A stretch of DNA of 64,000 nucleotides from Coenobita brevimanus (Eukaryota > Arthropoda > Malacostraca > Decapoda > Coenobitidae), in assembly GCA_032717465.1 (NCBI GenBank), contig CM064697.1, positions 4,610,001 to 4,674,000 of the forward strand, in the 5' to 3' direction. Made by a program: the position numbers and the translations under genes. Numbering within the stretch: the first letter of the stretch is position 1; each line of letters opens with the position of its first letter. Shown here piece by piece: positions 22,760 through 34,929 of the stretch. The notes beneath the pieces are model-generated. The model was not told the origin of the DNA, did no database searches, and saw only the letters and a program-made list of their open reading frames with translations.

Positions 22760-24000
22760 CGACGAGAGGGAAGTCCCACAAACGTTTCCTTGGCTGCCCA
22801 CTCACAGCATATTGTAACAGAGAGAGAGAGAGAGAGAGAGAACGACGGAGGGAATCCCAGGTTAAACGTTTGTATGTTTAGCGAGCTCCAGAGAGAAGCG
22901 GTGGATACCCTATTGTAGTTTGTCTGTCTTCTTCCTTCAAGCTGTTAATGTGGTGGAAAACAGCTGGAATGCTTGAGGGGGTTAAGTAAGCGCTAGGGAC
23001 GCTGAGGAACGGTGGCGAGGGAAGAACTTGAAGATGGAAGAGATAATCTAATCAAGGAAAAATATGACAGCAAAGGAAGGGGCTTGGATAAATGAAGGAT
23101 GGACTGTCCTGGAGGGAGGGGTAAGGGAGGTTGGTATAGGGACCATAGGGAAGGTTCGCAGAGGAAAGGATTAAAGTGGTAGAGGAGGGGAGTGGTGGGT
23201 AGTTAAAGAGGGGAATGAGGATGGTGGAGAGACGGGAGAGGGAATAATCTGACTGACAAAAGAGAGTGGTAGGGAGGGAGGGAGGGAGGGAAGTCGACGA
23301 CAAGGGAAGACTATCAAAGGTCCTTGCTTCCTGACTTGACTCTTTCTCCCCAGGTCTCGCAGGTGACATTAAATGGGGCGAAGGAGCTAGTACAATGACA
23401 TAAACCATAGAGTTAAAGGAGAATAAAGCTCAGTTGTATAATGACAATATACGCTTTCTGCTTGCATATTTAGGTGTTGGCTAAAATTAAGTGCATTACA
23501 TTTTCCCCCAACAGGAATGGAAAAGAAACTTGGGTTTTATGCGGGGAATCCCCCCAAGAGGAGTCAAGAGTGAGGGTGTGAGGACACAAGGCCGTGGAGA
23601 GTCCCAATGACCGGATGTTTCAGTCTCTGGCTTACTCGCTGTCAGTGGGTTATCGACTGCAGCTCGCTTCACACTTGTGCCCGGCCACAGTCCACTCTTA
23701 GGGAAATACAATGCGGCAGTAGTGGTTGAAGAATTATTGTGTTATCAGAGGCTGACATGTTTGCTTTGTGCTGTTGTGAATAAGTTGATATTGTTGTGTA
23801 GCGTATGACCTTGAAAATACGAGTTGTGCAACTTAGTGCGTCTTTGCTTGATTCACGGACCTAGTTTTTCTGCTTCAGTAAAAAATGACTATTGTAAGGG
23901 ACAAACGACAAATATTTAAAGTGTCCGTATGAAAACCGTGAAAAAGAGGCAATTGTAGTGTTCTGGTTTATGACAAGCTGTGTATGTGAAGTGACGGCTA
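22451..24000. other. No gene seen; A run and (GA)n
   Basis: Contains an A run at 22,731-22,758, (GA)n at 22,819-22,841 and a purine-rich stretch at 23,050-23,300. The rest is ordinary sequence without a supported exon. Confidence 0.45.
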
Positions 24001-24013
24001 GAACGCAGGGAGC

Positions 24014-24070
24014 CACGTGACTCGCCATTGGACCAATCATTGGCCGCGCAACAGCTCTCCACCAATCCGC
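24014..24070. promoter_or_regulatory. CCAAT-box cluster with an E-box (possible promoter)
   Basis: CACGTG at 24014-24019, ATTGG at 24027-24031 and 24039-24043, and CCAAT at 24033-24037 and 24062-24066 fall within 60 bp in a locally GC-richer stretch. NF-Y binds CCAAT and bHLH proteins bind CACGTG. It lies 14 kb upstream of the first coding Dorsal exon and on the same side, so it could serve an unlocated 5' UTR exon. There is no direct evidence of a transcript. Confidence 0.3.
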
Positions 24071-25111
24071 GGCCTTGTTGTGGTCTGGTTCTGAGAATAG
24101 ACTTTAGTCATCTGGACCAAAATATTATTAGAGTGTGTGGAAAAGGGAGGGTTTTGCATGAATTTCTCGATCTTTAATTCCTCGTGGTTTGGGATCCTGA
24201 TGCTCAAGATGAATTAGAAGGCGGGTGAGACAGGGAGGCAACAAGGATAAGCCCAGGAGGTGAGTAGCAGGGAAATGAGAATGGTGGGAATGATGATTGG
24301 AGGGAGGGAGGCGTGTTGATGGGGAACTACTACTGTACTTGCAAGTGCAGTATATATATATGACGGCGCCATAGGGTGCATTATACAATAGGCACTCGCT
24401 GCCATGTCGTATTCAAGCTTATGTGTCATGGCAAGTGGAAATAGGTGGTTGTCATTGGCATCCATTTAACCTACCTCCGCCAACAATCATGAAGTGGGAA
24501 AATTTTACTTCATGGCTTCACATGTCTAGGTGGTTTTAGGGCATAGTGATCATTAAAACTACAGTGGTTTAGATACTATTATGTTTAGTTAGTTATCACT
24601 GCAGAATTTTTTTTTGGAAAGTTCTGGACCTTAGTTCTCATTAATTGCCTAATAAACTTGGATTAAATTTGCCCACAGATATTATTTTTCCTGAAAGAAA
24701 AGAGGACAGTTGTTATTAATTATGTACGACAGTAATATGCTATTTTCAAATTTCCTATTGTGTTGGTGTTGACAACCCTTTGTTATTTTTTATAGATTAA
24801 TGTACATAGTGGGCTTATGTTGATTTTTAGCAAAATGTTTGTGAATAGATTTCATTATTGTATGTAACACTGCATGTATCTTGTATTTTATAGAGTATGA
24901 AGTGATTCAATTTAATCGCCAAGTGCTGTTTTACTATCATGTATCATATTTTATGGATGTCTACTGTGTGATGTACAGTGTATAAAGATTTACTTTATGA
25001 TTGCACCTACCTTCACCATCACATGGTTGTGTGATGATTGCACCATGAATAATGAATGCTTACCGGTAATGCATAGTACTGTTTTGGCACAAGTTTTATG
25101 AAATGCACATT
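24071..25111. other. No gene seen
   Basis: AT-rich sequence, including 24,600-24,990, with no supported frame. Confidence 0.4.
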
Positions 25112-25114
25112 TTA

Positions 25115-25780
25115 AGGCCAGTTCACTCGAGCTAAATTGCGGCCGTTTTTTTCGCCCTTTTTTGGGGGGTAAAATGCTGATTTTGGCATTTCTCCTGGAA
25201 ACATGTTTACTCGTACAAGGACTGCGGAGGCAGGAGTGCGGCAACAGTGTTTACAAAGATGACCACCATACTCATACTGGGTGTGCAGCTCTTGCTATTG
25301 CACTTTGACTACTTCAAGATGAGCCCTCACAGCTGTAATTTAGCTCATGTGAACAAGCCTTTACTGTCAGTCAGCTTTCCGGTGGCTTCAGGGGCTGTAT
25401 GCATAAATTTTCTTAAGCATAAAATCACGTATAAGATTCCTGGTGTATACCGTTAACTCATACTTAAATAATCAATCTTTTATACTCATGGTCATACCAG
25501 ATACACCCAAACTGGATTGAAAATTAAAGTGAGAGTAGTAGTGGTTGCAGTAATAGTAGTAGTAGTGTAAACGCACAAGATGTTGAATTTGTCTTCGTTC
25601 CCAGAGGTTTGCCTTGTTTGGTGCATCCATTTAAATCGGCCTGGCCTCTTTTTCCCAATTCCGGCAAAAAAAGACTGACATGTCAGTCTCTCCGTACCGG
25701 CAAAAAAAGCGGCTGGAATTTCTACCAGGGAGCAAATTCCAGCAAAAAACGGCCCCGATTTTGCTCGTGTGAACCGGCCT
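25115..25780. mobile_element. PIF/Harbinger-like MITE with TTA target duplication
   Basis: The ends are inverted repeats of about 40 bp: left starts AGGCCAGTTCACTCGAGC, right reverse complement starts AGGCCGGTTCACACGAGC, and both continue into a GGCCGTTTTTT-type stretch. TTA is duplicated at 25112-25114 and 25781-25783. A TWA 3-bp duplication is typical of PIF/Harbinger transposons. The 666-bp interior has no transposase frame but contains GCCGG-(A/T) blocks in opposite orientations. A (GTA)n lies at about 25,536-25,567. Confidence 0.85.
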
Positions 25781-25783
25781 TTA

Positions 25784-26419
25784 GTTTGCACACTGTTAGG
25801 TACGTTATAATCATTGGGGGATCTGGAGGGCCAAGCCCCCCAGTTAGGCCTCCACTGCTACCATAATTGGGGATCTTAGGGGACGAAGCCTTCCTCAGTT
25901 AGGTGACATGCTTTTTTAAACTATGTATCTGCTGAAATGTATGGTAATTGTGTACATCTGAGTATGTTTGGTGCATTGGCATGTTCAGTTAGCAGTAAAT
26001 ATGCTGTCGTGGGTGTTCTTCAGGCAGCTTTATTTAATATCACAAAATATTGCATGTTCTGGTCATCTCTTTTGCCAAGAAATTTGATATTAATTACCTG
26101 TGATGTATCTAGTACTAAAATTACTTACCTAGGTTAAGAATGCTGGTTAAAAAAAAAAAAACTTGATTCCTTGTGCTGCTGTCATTCATATTTACCCATT
26201 TGTCATTATTAGTCTCAGCTTAAACAGTATGATGTTACCCCATTTGTCATTGAAGAGTTTGTTGACTTTGCTTATGAAAATTTTGGGATAAATTGGTAAC
26301 TCTCAAAAAATGCAGTTATTTAGACAGCAGTTTGTAATGGATGTATTGAAAAAATGGTTTTTGAAGAGCTCATGGAATGATAGTGAAAATATAGAAGAGC
26401 TCAGTACAGTATTCCTGTT

Positions 26420-26468
<49 letters not shown>

Positions 26469-26843
26469 TCTTCAAGTAGACAAGGCCACCATTTTTTGCA
26501 TTTTTTTTTCCCAGATCCTTCCTGTGATTCTTTTTTTTTCTGAGTGTTCAGGTTTTGATTTTGACTTTTTACTGAATGGTGAAAAGTGTTTAAAAAGGAG
26601 TCTTTGTTTGCAATCACCAGCAGCACCAAAGACATATGGCTGCCATTTTGTGGTGCACTGAAGACAGACACCCTCTTAGAAGGCCATTTTTGGCACGAAA
26701 TTACCCTTATCAGTGCTAATTTGTCCTGACCTATCCAATCCTTTATATAATTAGCTACCAGTATATTTATCTTGGTCACGGATGGACTCTCTTCATACTT
26801 GATAAGGCGTGGCACTTCTGTACATCTTTACAAAGTAAGTCAA
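25784..26843. other. No gene seen; 40-base A run
   Basis: Contains an uninterrupted A run at 26,425-26,464. It is not followed or preceded by a recognised element body. Confidence 0.5.
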
Positions 26844-27966
26844 TTCTATCTATCTATCTATCTATTGCCAGACGCCTCAATCCCGTTTGGGGTGGCCACA
26901 AACAAATCGCCTCCAAGTCGCCCTGTCCCCCGCCATTTCACTGCCCTGCTCCCAACTCACACCCCCCTCTCTCATATACCTCTCCACCCCATCCCTCCAT
27001 CTCATCCTCGGCCTCCCCCTCCCTCTTCCCCCCTCCACCTCACTCACATACACTCTCTTCGTCAGTCTTACACCCTCCATCCTCTCCACATGGCCAAACC
27101 ACCTCAGTGTGTTCCTCATAATGCTTCCTATCACATCCACATCCACACCACAACGCTCCTTTATATCCTCATTCGTCAGCCTGTCTCTCCACGTGACTCC
27201 ACAGGCTCCTCTTAAATAACTCATTTCCACTGCTCTCACTCTTGACTTGTGTCCTTCCAACAATGTCCAAGCTTCACTACCGTACGTTAGAGTTGGTATC
27301 ACAATACTGTCATGTAGTAACTTTTTCACTTCCATGCTCACTTCCCTGTTTCTTATCACTGCTTTCAAGGAACCAGCAACCTTTCTTCCCTGCTGTACCC
27401 TTTCAAGCACTTCACCCTCCAAACCTCCATCCTTACTCATCACACTACCCAAATACTTAAACGTACTCACATTTTCCAATTCCTCACCATCCAACCTCGC
27501 TGTACATTCACTAACTTCACCTCTCTCAAAGACCATCACTTTACTCTTCCCTACATTCACCTTTAGGTTCCGTTTCTTACACACTCTCTCAAACTCATCC
27601 ACCAAGCCTTGCAGCTCCCCTTCATCTTCACTCAACAACACAGTATCATCTGCAAACAACAGTACAGGGAGTTTCCAAACACTATCCTCTCTCACCAGGG
27701 CCACTCCAACATCCACTACCCTACCTTGTACCTCTTTTATTACCCCATCCATGTACAGATTGAACAACCATGGAGACATGACACATCCCTGTTTCAACCC
27801 AACTTTCAAAGAGAAAAATTCACTTAGTTCACCATCCACACGCACTGCAGCCTTCGCACCATCGTACATACTCTTCACAGCATTCAACAACTTCCCATCT
27901 ACTCCATATATTCTTAACACTTTCCACAATCCTTGTCTATCCACCCTATCATATGCTTTCTCCAAT
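26844..27966 (-). mobile_element. LINE family A copy 2: 3' half of an RTE-like retrotransposon
   Basis: On the minus strand an open 362-codon frame (26,877-27,965) runs from [14 protein letters not shown] through [27 protein letters not shown] and [10 protein letters not shown] to a natural end after CGHPKRD. A short 3' UTR and a TAGA tail (26,845-26,866 on the + strand) follow. The catalytic FADD is kept. The 5' half is missing, so the copy is dead on arrival. Possible short target duplications CAATTC flank it (26,841-26,846 and about 27,963-27,968). The reading frame has no stop, suggesting a fairly young insertion. Confidence 0.9.
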
Positions 27967-28365
27967 TCAATGGCAGATAATATTTAAGAGCAGGTCCTAT
28001 GTATCCGTGAAGATTACCAAAGCATAGTTTTAAAGTACCAGGTATTAATTGTAGAACCACTTCAATAATTGCACCATAGGTGCAAACTGAACCAAACAGG
28101 ACCAAATGTACCATGAAAGCAGTATTTATTGATCCTGACCTTAGTATTGCATCATTGAGACCCATTGATTTTGGTTGTTATAAAGTTATGAAAGTTAATT
28201 CATGTCATAAACTTCAACATCAGCTAATGGGAGCTGTGCATGATATTGCTCAGAATAACTGTATGCTTACATGGTCACCTTCTATGCAGGAATAAAGTCC
28301 CAAGTTTACTGGGCAAAAGCTACGGCAAATATTGTACCAAAGGTTTGACTGGACAGTACAGTGTA

Positions 28366-28850
28366 CTGTCTGTTTATCTATTGTCAGATGCCTTAATCCA
28401 GTAAGGGGTGGCCATAAACAAATCGCCTCCATTTTGCCGTCCTCTGTGATTATGCTTCCTTCCCCCAAGTCTCACCCCCATCTCTTTTATATTGTACCTC
28501 TCCACTCCATCCCTCCATGTCATCCTCAGTCTCACCCTCCCTCTTCCCCCCCACCCCTCCACCTCACTCACATACACTCTTTTTGTTAGTCTTGAGACCA
28601 TGCTGTGAAGCTTATACCCAGAGTCTGACTTGTTAAAAAAGAAAAAAAGTCTCGCTCTTCATCCTTTCCACATGGCCAAACCACCTTGATGTATTTCTCA
28701 TAATACTTTGTATCACATCCACACCACAATGCTCCCTCCTGCTTTATTTATTAGTCTGTCTGTCCATGTAACTCCACATGCTGCTGTCGTACATATGACC
28801 TCTCTTAAAAAGCTATTTTTTTTTTTTTTTTTACCGTACGCTACCGTACC
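28366..28850 (-). mobile_element. LINE family A copy 3: short degenerate 3' fragment
   Basis: On the minus strand the usual 3' end is present (GGATTAAGGCATCTGACAAT) with fragments of [12 protein letters not shown] and [10 protein letters not shown] run and other unrelated bases split it (28,635-28,650, 28,810-28,830), and frames are broken. It is older than the other family A copies. Confidence 0.75.
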
Positions 28851-28859
28851 TTGGAATTG

Positions 28860-30987
28860 ATTCAGTGATTTTGTAAAGGTACATAGAAGTGCATTTCTGT
28901 GTATGAAGAGGATGCTTCAGTATTCAATAAACAAGGAAAATATGTTAGGTTAGGTATAGGTTAGCTTAAGATAAATTAGGTTAAGTTGTGAAAATTTAGG
29001 TCATGTTTGGATAAATAGGCACTGATGAGGGTAATTTCGTTCAAAAATGGTGTCTTTCTGTCTTCGTGCACCACAAGACTTCGCTTATACAGTTCAGTTG
29101 CTATGATCCCTGTGTTTGATATATGACCAATCATTACCCGAAACAATGATGGTAGGCAGGCTTGGTTTAAGGGAGGAGGTGTGCAGTGGGCCTCTGAGCA
29201 GTCACATGTTGTGCATTGTGGGAAGGAGAGATGCATGCAACGGCAGAAAATGCTTTGTTTGGGCCTGTATCACATACTGTATAACTCTCATTCTACACAT
29301 GTTACAAAGACTTCATTCTGAGCCTGACCAATAGCTGTGTACACATCATATGAATGGCAATAGGAAATGCACGATATAGTTGAGCTGGAAGTACCAGTAC
29401 CATTTTATACAGTATTGTATCACATTACCACTACTTTCTACATCTGTAGAAATAATAGTCACCAAGTATGCCTCCAATCTGTAGTAGCCTATCAGAATAT
29501 GTAATTCATTATTCTTGCATATGCAACATGTAAGAGCTATTGGGGTTGTACAGTATTGTCTCTCCCATATCCCCATTTGAGTCGGGGGGTTCCCAGGGGA
29601 CCTCTCCCCACCCACTGGGCTACACATTGTACTGTGCTGTATAATCTGTAAAAAGATAATCACTGTTAGGATATGTATGAATACAGTACGGTATACAGTA
29701 CCATAGGTAATCTCTGAGTTATCTGGCATAATCCAGCCAACCTCTCCCCACACCAGATATTGTGTCGGTACCTCCAAGCAGCTGTTCATTTGCCAGAGAG
29801 GTGCATCATATGTCATCACCCAGAGCTATCTGTCTTGACCCTCTGTCTTAAAAACTTTCCTATGTTATTACCCATGAATAAAAGATTAAAATGAAGCATA
29901 AAGTACAATGCAGTATTTACACAGTATGTATAGTACCGTACAGTAACAGAATATGGTACATAATATAGTAAACTCTCAGTTATCTGTTGTAATTCAGCCA
30001 AGCTTTATGCCGGTTAAAGCAAAACACTGGATATTGCGTAGTATCTTTACCTCCCCTCTTTGGCTCAACGTTCAGTGTCGAGCGGGATATTGTGTTACTA
30101 TCCATCTTGACTCTATCCTAAGAACTTTCCCATATGTAAAAGATGAAAGTTAAGCATAAAATACAATACAGTAATGATATACAGTAGTTTAGCATTGTAA
30201 TACTGTACTGTACAATCACAGTTTTCCTAACTGGGAAACTTGGGGAATTTGCCTTCCCAGTTGCTGTACTTATTTTCCCAGACATGTGATATGTACTCTT
30301 TTACATAGGCTATATCACTGTGGTATATACAGTACCATACCAGATGTATGCAGGGCCACACAAAGAATTTCATTTGAAGCATAACCTCCCTTTAAACACA
30401 CCCCATAAACATAGCTAACACACGATTGCCGTGTCTTGCAGGAGTGCACAATTCACACAGTGAGTTCATTTTGTTAAACATTGTCATTTTATTCATAAAA
30501 CATGGAAAAATATACTAAAGAAATAAATCTTGAGCATTTATTGATGCTCTGATGATTAGGAAAGAAGTGTTGTACAGTAGAATTATTACAACTCCGTTGC
30601 TCAGTTTTGTACAGCTGCAGCCCACCAAATTATTCCTCAAATGCATATGATTTTGGAATGCATATGCACAGGCAGAGAAGGTAAAATGCACCATAGCTGA
30701 TAGAAGTGAAGGCTTACACTGTTGGATAAGTTACTGTGTTTGCAATTTGTGTGTACAGTATTTACTGTATGAACTGCAAACCAACTGAGTGGCAAGTGAG
30801 GGATGGAGTATGGTGGATAGGCAAGGAGTATGAGTAAATTGGCGGGCCACGGCCCTTTACATAACTATGAGCAAGGGAGTAGTGATAGTTCTACTGTACA
30901 ACACTTCGTTCCGAATCATCAGTTCACCAGTAAATGCTCAAGATTTATTTCTTTAATTTAGTTTTCTATGCAGTTCATTTCGTTTCG
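28860..30987. repeat. Repeat-derived sequence: two diverged blocks recurring at 33.66-34.26 kb
   Basis: The part around 29,960-30,210 (AAACTCTCAGTTATCTG, TTAAAGCAAAACACTGGATA, CTTTCCCATATGTAAAAG) recurs at 33,660-33,900. The part 30,760-30,960 (GTGAGGGATGGAGT, CATAACTATGAGCAAGGGAG, AAATGCTCAAGATTTA) recurs at 34,060-34,240. The two copies flank LINE family B copy 1. ACAGTA words are frequent throughout. The element type is unknown. No supported gene. Confidence 0.55.
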
Positions 30988-33656
30988 TTTTTAAAGGCTC
31001 CAACATGCTTGCATGCGTCGGCCTTGATCACCTAATGGCGGCTCTCCATGCTGCACGATCCATTGCAGCCTCCCTCTTCAGTCCCTTAACCCTGGGGTCA
31101 CACTTAATGACCTCGTCCCATGTCTTTCTCAGTCTACCCCTCATAACCCCACCCCCAGTATTAACACTTTTCACCTTCCTCACCCAGTTATCATTCCCCA
31201 TCCTCTCCACATGCCCAAACCATCTCAATCTACCTCTCCTCATCACAACACCAGTACACTCCAGTCCCATCCTACCCCTCAACTCTTCCATCGTAAACCC
31301 AGCCCCTCCAGACCTTGCACGCAGGGACGCACAACACATCCACATACTCATTGTCATTTCTGTACGTCTGAGCCTGCGAATATCCTCCTCCTTTATTGCC
31401 TAGGTCTCACTACCATACAGCATTACACTCCTGACACATGCTGCATACAAAGACCCCTTAGCATGCAGAGAGAGTCCTCTCAATGTCAGGAGAGGCAACA
31501 GCTCCCTGAACTTCTTCCAACCACTTCTCACCCTAGCCACAGAGCTAGCTCCAGCGCCACCTCCATCACACAACATGTCTCCCAAATAATAAAACTCTTC
31601 CACACACTCAAGAGATTCACCAGCAAGTTCAATCCTTTCACTCCTGACAATCTCCACCTGCTCTTCCCGACACGCCGTCACATAAAATCAGCATTATCTT
31701 GCAGTCTACCTCTGATACCACTACATCTCTTGTGCACCCATTTATCACTGCACATGGTAGGATTACTTCCCACGCCCTTGTGGCAAACTGCATATGGCCA
31801 CTCTCCCTTGTCTTTGACAAGACCACCACCAATCCTAGATATCATCACTTCTGTTTTATCTGCATTTACCCTTAAGCCCTTGTGCCCCATACCATCTCTC
31901 CACTTCCTATATCTTTCCTCCGCCTCCCGTTCGTTCTCTGCAATCAACACCGAGTCATCAGCATACAACATCTCCCACGGGAGTCCGTTTCTGAAGTCAT
32001 GTCAGAAGGCTTCAAGTACCATGATAAACAACATGGGACTCATAACTGACCCCTGATGCACACCAACGTTCATGGAAAACTCATCACTCAAATCTCCATT
32101 CACTCTACATAGCCATAACCAGCCACTCCTCCAGGCCAAGCTTTCTCATTGCCCACTTCACCACCTCTGTAGGGACTCTGTCAGAGGCCTTCTCCAAATC
32201 AACAAAAACAAAATACAGATCCCTTTTCTTACCAATATATTTTTCCTGAAACTGTCGAACAATGAATATGGCATAAGTGGTCCCCCTACCTGGCATAAAC
32301 CCAAACTGCATCTCATCAATATTCACTCTTTCTCAAATAATCATACCTTCTAAAACTCTCTCCATTACCTTCATTATCTGATCTAAAAGCTTTATACCTC
32401 TTTAATTTCCTCATTCCAGGGCATCACCCTTCCCTTTATGCACATTTACAATTACGCTTTTCTGCCAGTCATCTGGGACAACACACTCATAAATAATCAT
32501 ATTTATCAGGTCAGTGACTAACCTCACCCCTATATCTCCTGAGGCCTTCAGCATTTCGACAGTCAACCCAGACACACCTGCTGCCATCCCCACCTTCGTC
32601 CTGCCTATTGCCTCACTCACAGTAGCAGCATCAAAGGCCAAGGGCCAAACACTGGATCTGCTGGCTCCAAACATTCCCTGTCCCAGTCAAACTCCTCATT
32701 CAAGAACCCCCTATAATGCTCTCTCCATGCATCTTTAATATCCTCACTGTTCACCATTATCCTTTCTTCATCATTCTTCACACACTGCTCACCTATAATA
32801 TCCCAATTATCTCTCTTGATCTGATTTGCCACCTGACATATCATATTTTTCCTTTCCCCATGATTTAGGTTATCAAGTAAAAGACTCTGTGACTCAGACT
32901 TCGCCCTGTATACCTCTCTTTTAGCCCTGTGCTTGGCAGCCAAGTATTCCTCCTTGCTACCACCCTTCTTCCATTCCCGGAAAAGCCTTCTTTTCTCCTT
33001 AACTGCAGCTTCTACACCCTCATCCCACCACCAAGTTACTTTGTCTTGGTGGGCCTCTTGTCCAACCGCATGTTACATCAGTAACTCTCAAGAGATTGTT
33101 CTTGAAGGCTCTGTACTGTTCATTAACGCCTCTGTCTGTGGCTCCCTGTTCAGCCACCACTCTCCTCATCTTGCTGTAGAAGGCATCCCTTGCTACTTTG
33201 TTTTCCAGCTTCCATATTTTCACTCCTGGGTACATAAGTACTCTTTTTCATCACTTGTTCTTTAAGCATCATATCACAAATCAATAGTTTGTGCTGCTGC
33301 ACACACTCCTCACTTCCTATAACTTTAACATCCCTCACTAACCTCCTATCAGCCCTCCTAACCAGAAAATAATCTATCTGACTGCTATTTCCCCCAGACT
33401 CATACGTAATTAACCTACTGTCTCTCTTTCTAAATTGTGTGTTGCACATAATCATGTCCGTTGCCTCCCCAAACTTGAGTATCCTTTCCCCTTCTGCATT
33501 CCTTATACCATACGCATATCCTCCATGTACTCCTTCATAACCTTTTGCTGCTTCACCTACATGACCATTTAAGTCCCCTCCCAAAACCACTATCTTGTCG
33601 TCCCACGTACCACCTACTACACGTATTAAATCATCCCAAAATCTATCTTTATTGTA
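30988..33656 (-). mobile_element. LINE family B copy 1: near-complete RTE-like retrotransposon, frameshifted
   Basis: Read on the minus strand: an endonuclease segment (33,150-33,590) with VVLGGDLNGHVGEAAKGYEG, GNSSQIDYFLVRRADRRLV and QQHKLLICDMM. A linker frame (32,617-32,943) follows, then RT blocks [61 protein letters not shown], the catalytic MLYADDSVLIAE, and YYLGDML/LYGSET, ending with [10 protein letters not shown] and RAAWRAAIR. The frames lie in different registers, separated by stops, so the copy is non-functional. Unlike family A there is no GATA tail. The two families share the overall order but little sequence. The APE-type endonuclease plus RT layout fits the RTE clade. Confidence 0.88.
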
Positions 33657-34654
33657 TCTCAGTAAACTCTCAATTATCTAGTGTAATTCATCCAGGCCCT
33701 ATGCCGCTTAAAGCAAAATGCTGGATACTCTTGCATAGTATCTCCCATCAGCTCAATACAGTATCCAGCATCAAGCTGGATATTGCATCACTATCCATCT
33801 CGAACCTCTGTCCTAACTTTCCCATGAGTAAGGGTTGAAAATTTAGCATAAAATACAATAAAGTAATTATACAGTACAGTAATACTGTATAGCGCTAGTT
33901 GGCTGCTGTTTACAAGCCAGTTGATATGCCTCAATGCTAGAACCGCCGGTTACGTCCTGTTTTGGCGCTGGGTATTGCTTTATTAGAGCCGAGCGAGCAG
34001 CACTGGATATTGCTTTGGGCGGAATATTGAGATGACGGATAATTGAAAGTTTGCTGCATCTGCAAAACAGCAGAGTGGTGAGTGAGGGATGGAGTGATAG
34101 CAGTCAGAGGAGGAACAAATTGGTAGGCTGCAGTCATTTGCATAACTATGAACAAGGGAGTCATGATACTACTACTTTACAACACTACATTCTAAATTGT
34201 CAGTTCATGAATAAATGTCCAAGATTTAATTCATTATTTAATTTTAACATGTTTTTATGAGTAACATTTAACAGAATGGACTTGCCAAGATAAGATACTG
34301 TAAGATGTTGCAAGCTTGTTCATTGTTAAGAGTTGGTTCGTTGGGTAGAAAACCGTATAGGTACCACATACAGTACTTTCTGAACCCTCTATCCAAAAAA
34401 CTTTCCCACAAGTAAAGACAGAAATTAAACAAAATACAACGCAGGTGAGAGAGGCTATGCCACAGCCTCTCTCACCTCTTTATTCTACCATGCTGTTCCC
34501 GGCACCCCCTTTTGTTTTCTCTTCACCCCACACACCACCTCACATGCTGCACAGATTTCTTTTGTGAATATCTTGCACACACCTTCCACGTCCCCCATCT
34601 GTTCCAATCCATATTTACCCAATCTCTCTCTCTCTCTCTCTCTTTTTTTATATA
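33657..34654. repeat. Second copy of the repeat blocks seen at 29.9-31.0 kb
   Basis: See 28,860-30,987. Here the two blocks are at 33,660-33,900 and 34,060-34,240. From 34,260 to 34,610 nothing is recognised except a (CT)n at 34,624-34,642. Confidence 0.55.
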
Positions 34655-34925
34655 GATGGGGGCACCCGTCATCCACCTAACTTAGTGTAGCGGTAGCTAC
34701 TCAGTTTAGGGTAGCTCCACATAGAATGTCAAGCCAGATGGTTTCTTGTGGACCAGGAAATCATTTACAGTGCTGGGTGGTAACCTTATAACCAACCAAC
34801 ATTTGTTCCCTACGTGACAGCATTTGGGTTGGTGGAGGGTTAGTGTTCTTCCCTGGAAAACAACTGCGTGTACTGGTAAATAAAAATACAGCCAAGAATT
34901 CTTGGACCAGGACTGACCAACAGGT
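34655..34925 (+). mobile_element. Family G-related SINE-like segment
   Basis: Contains ACCCGTCATCCACCTAAC, a TGTCAAGCCAGATGG block, AGGAAATCATTTACAGTGC and TGGGTGGTAACCTTATAACC as in family G. TTGGGTTGGTGGAGGGTTAG and CCTGGAAAACAACTG then follow, which recur at 37,968-38,010 and 58,340-58,375. It passes directly into LINE A copy 4. Confidence 0.55.
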
Positions 34926-34929
34926 GACG

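Noticed and set aside
23052..23408. 118-codon minus-strand frame
   Set aside because: Purine-rich composition produces it; Ser/Pro/Leu-rich without motif.
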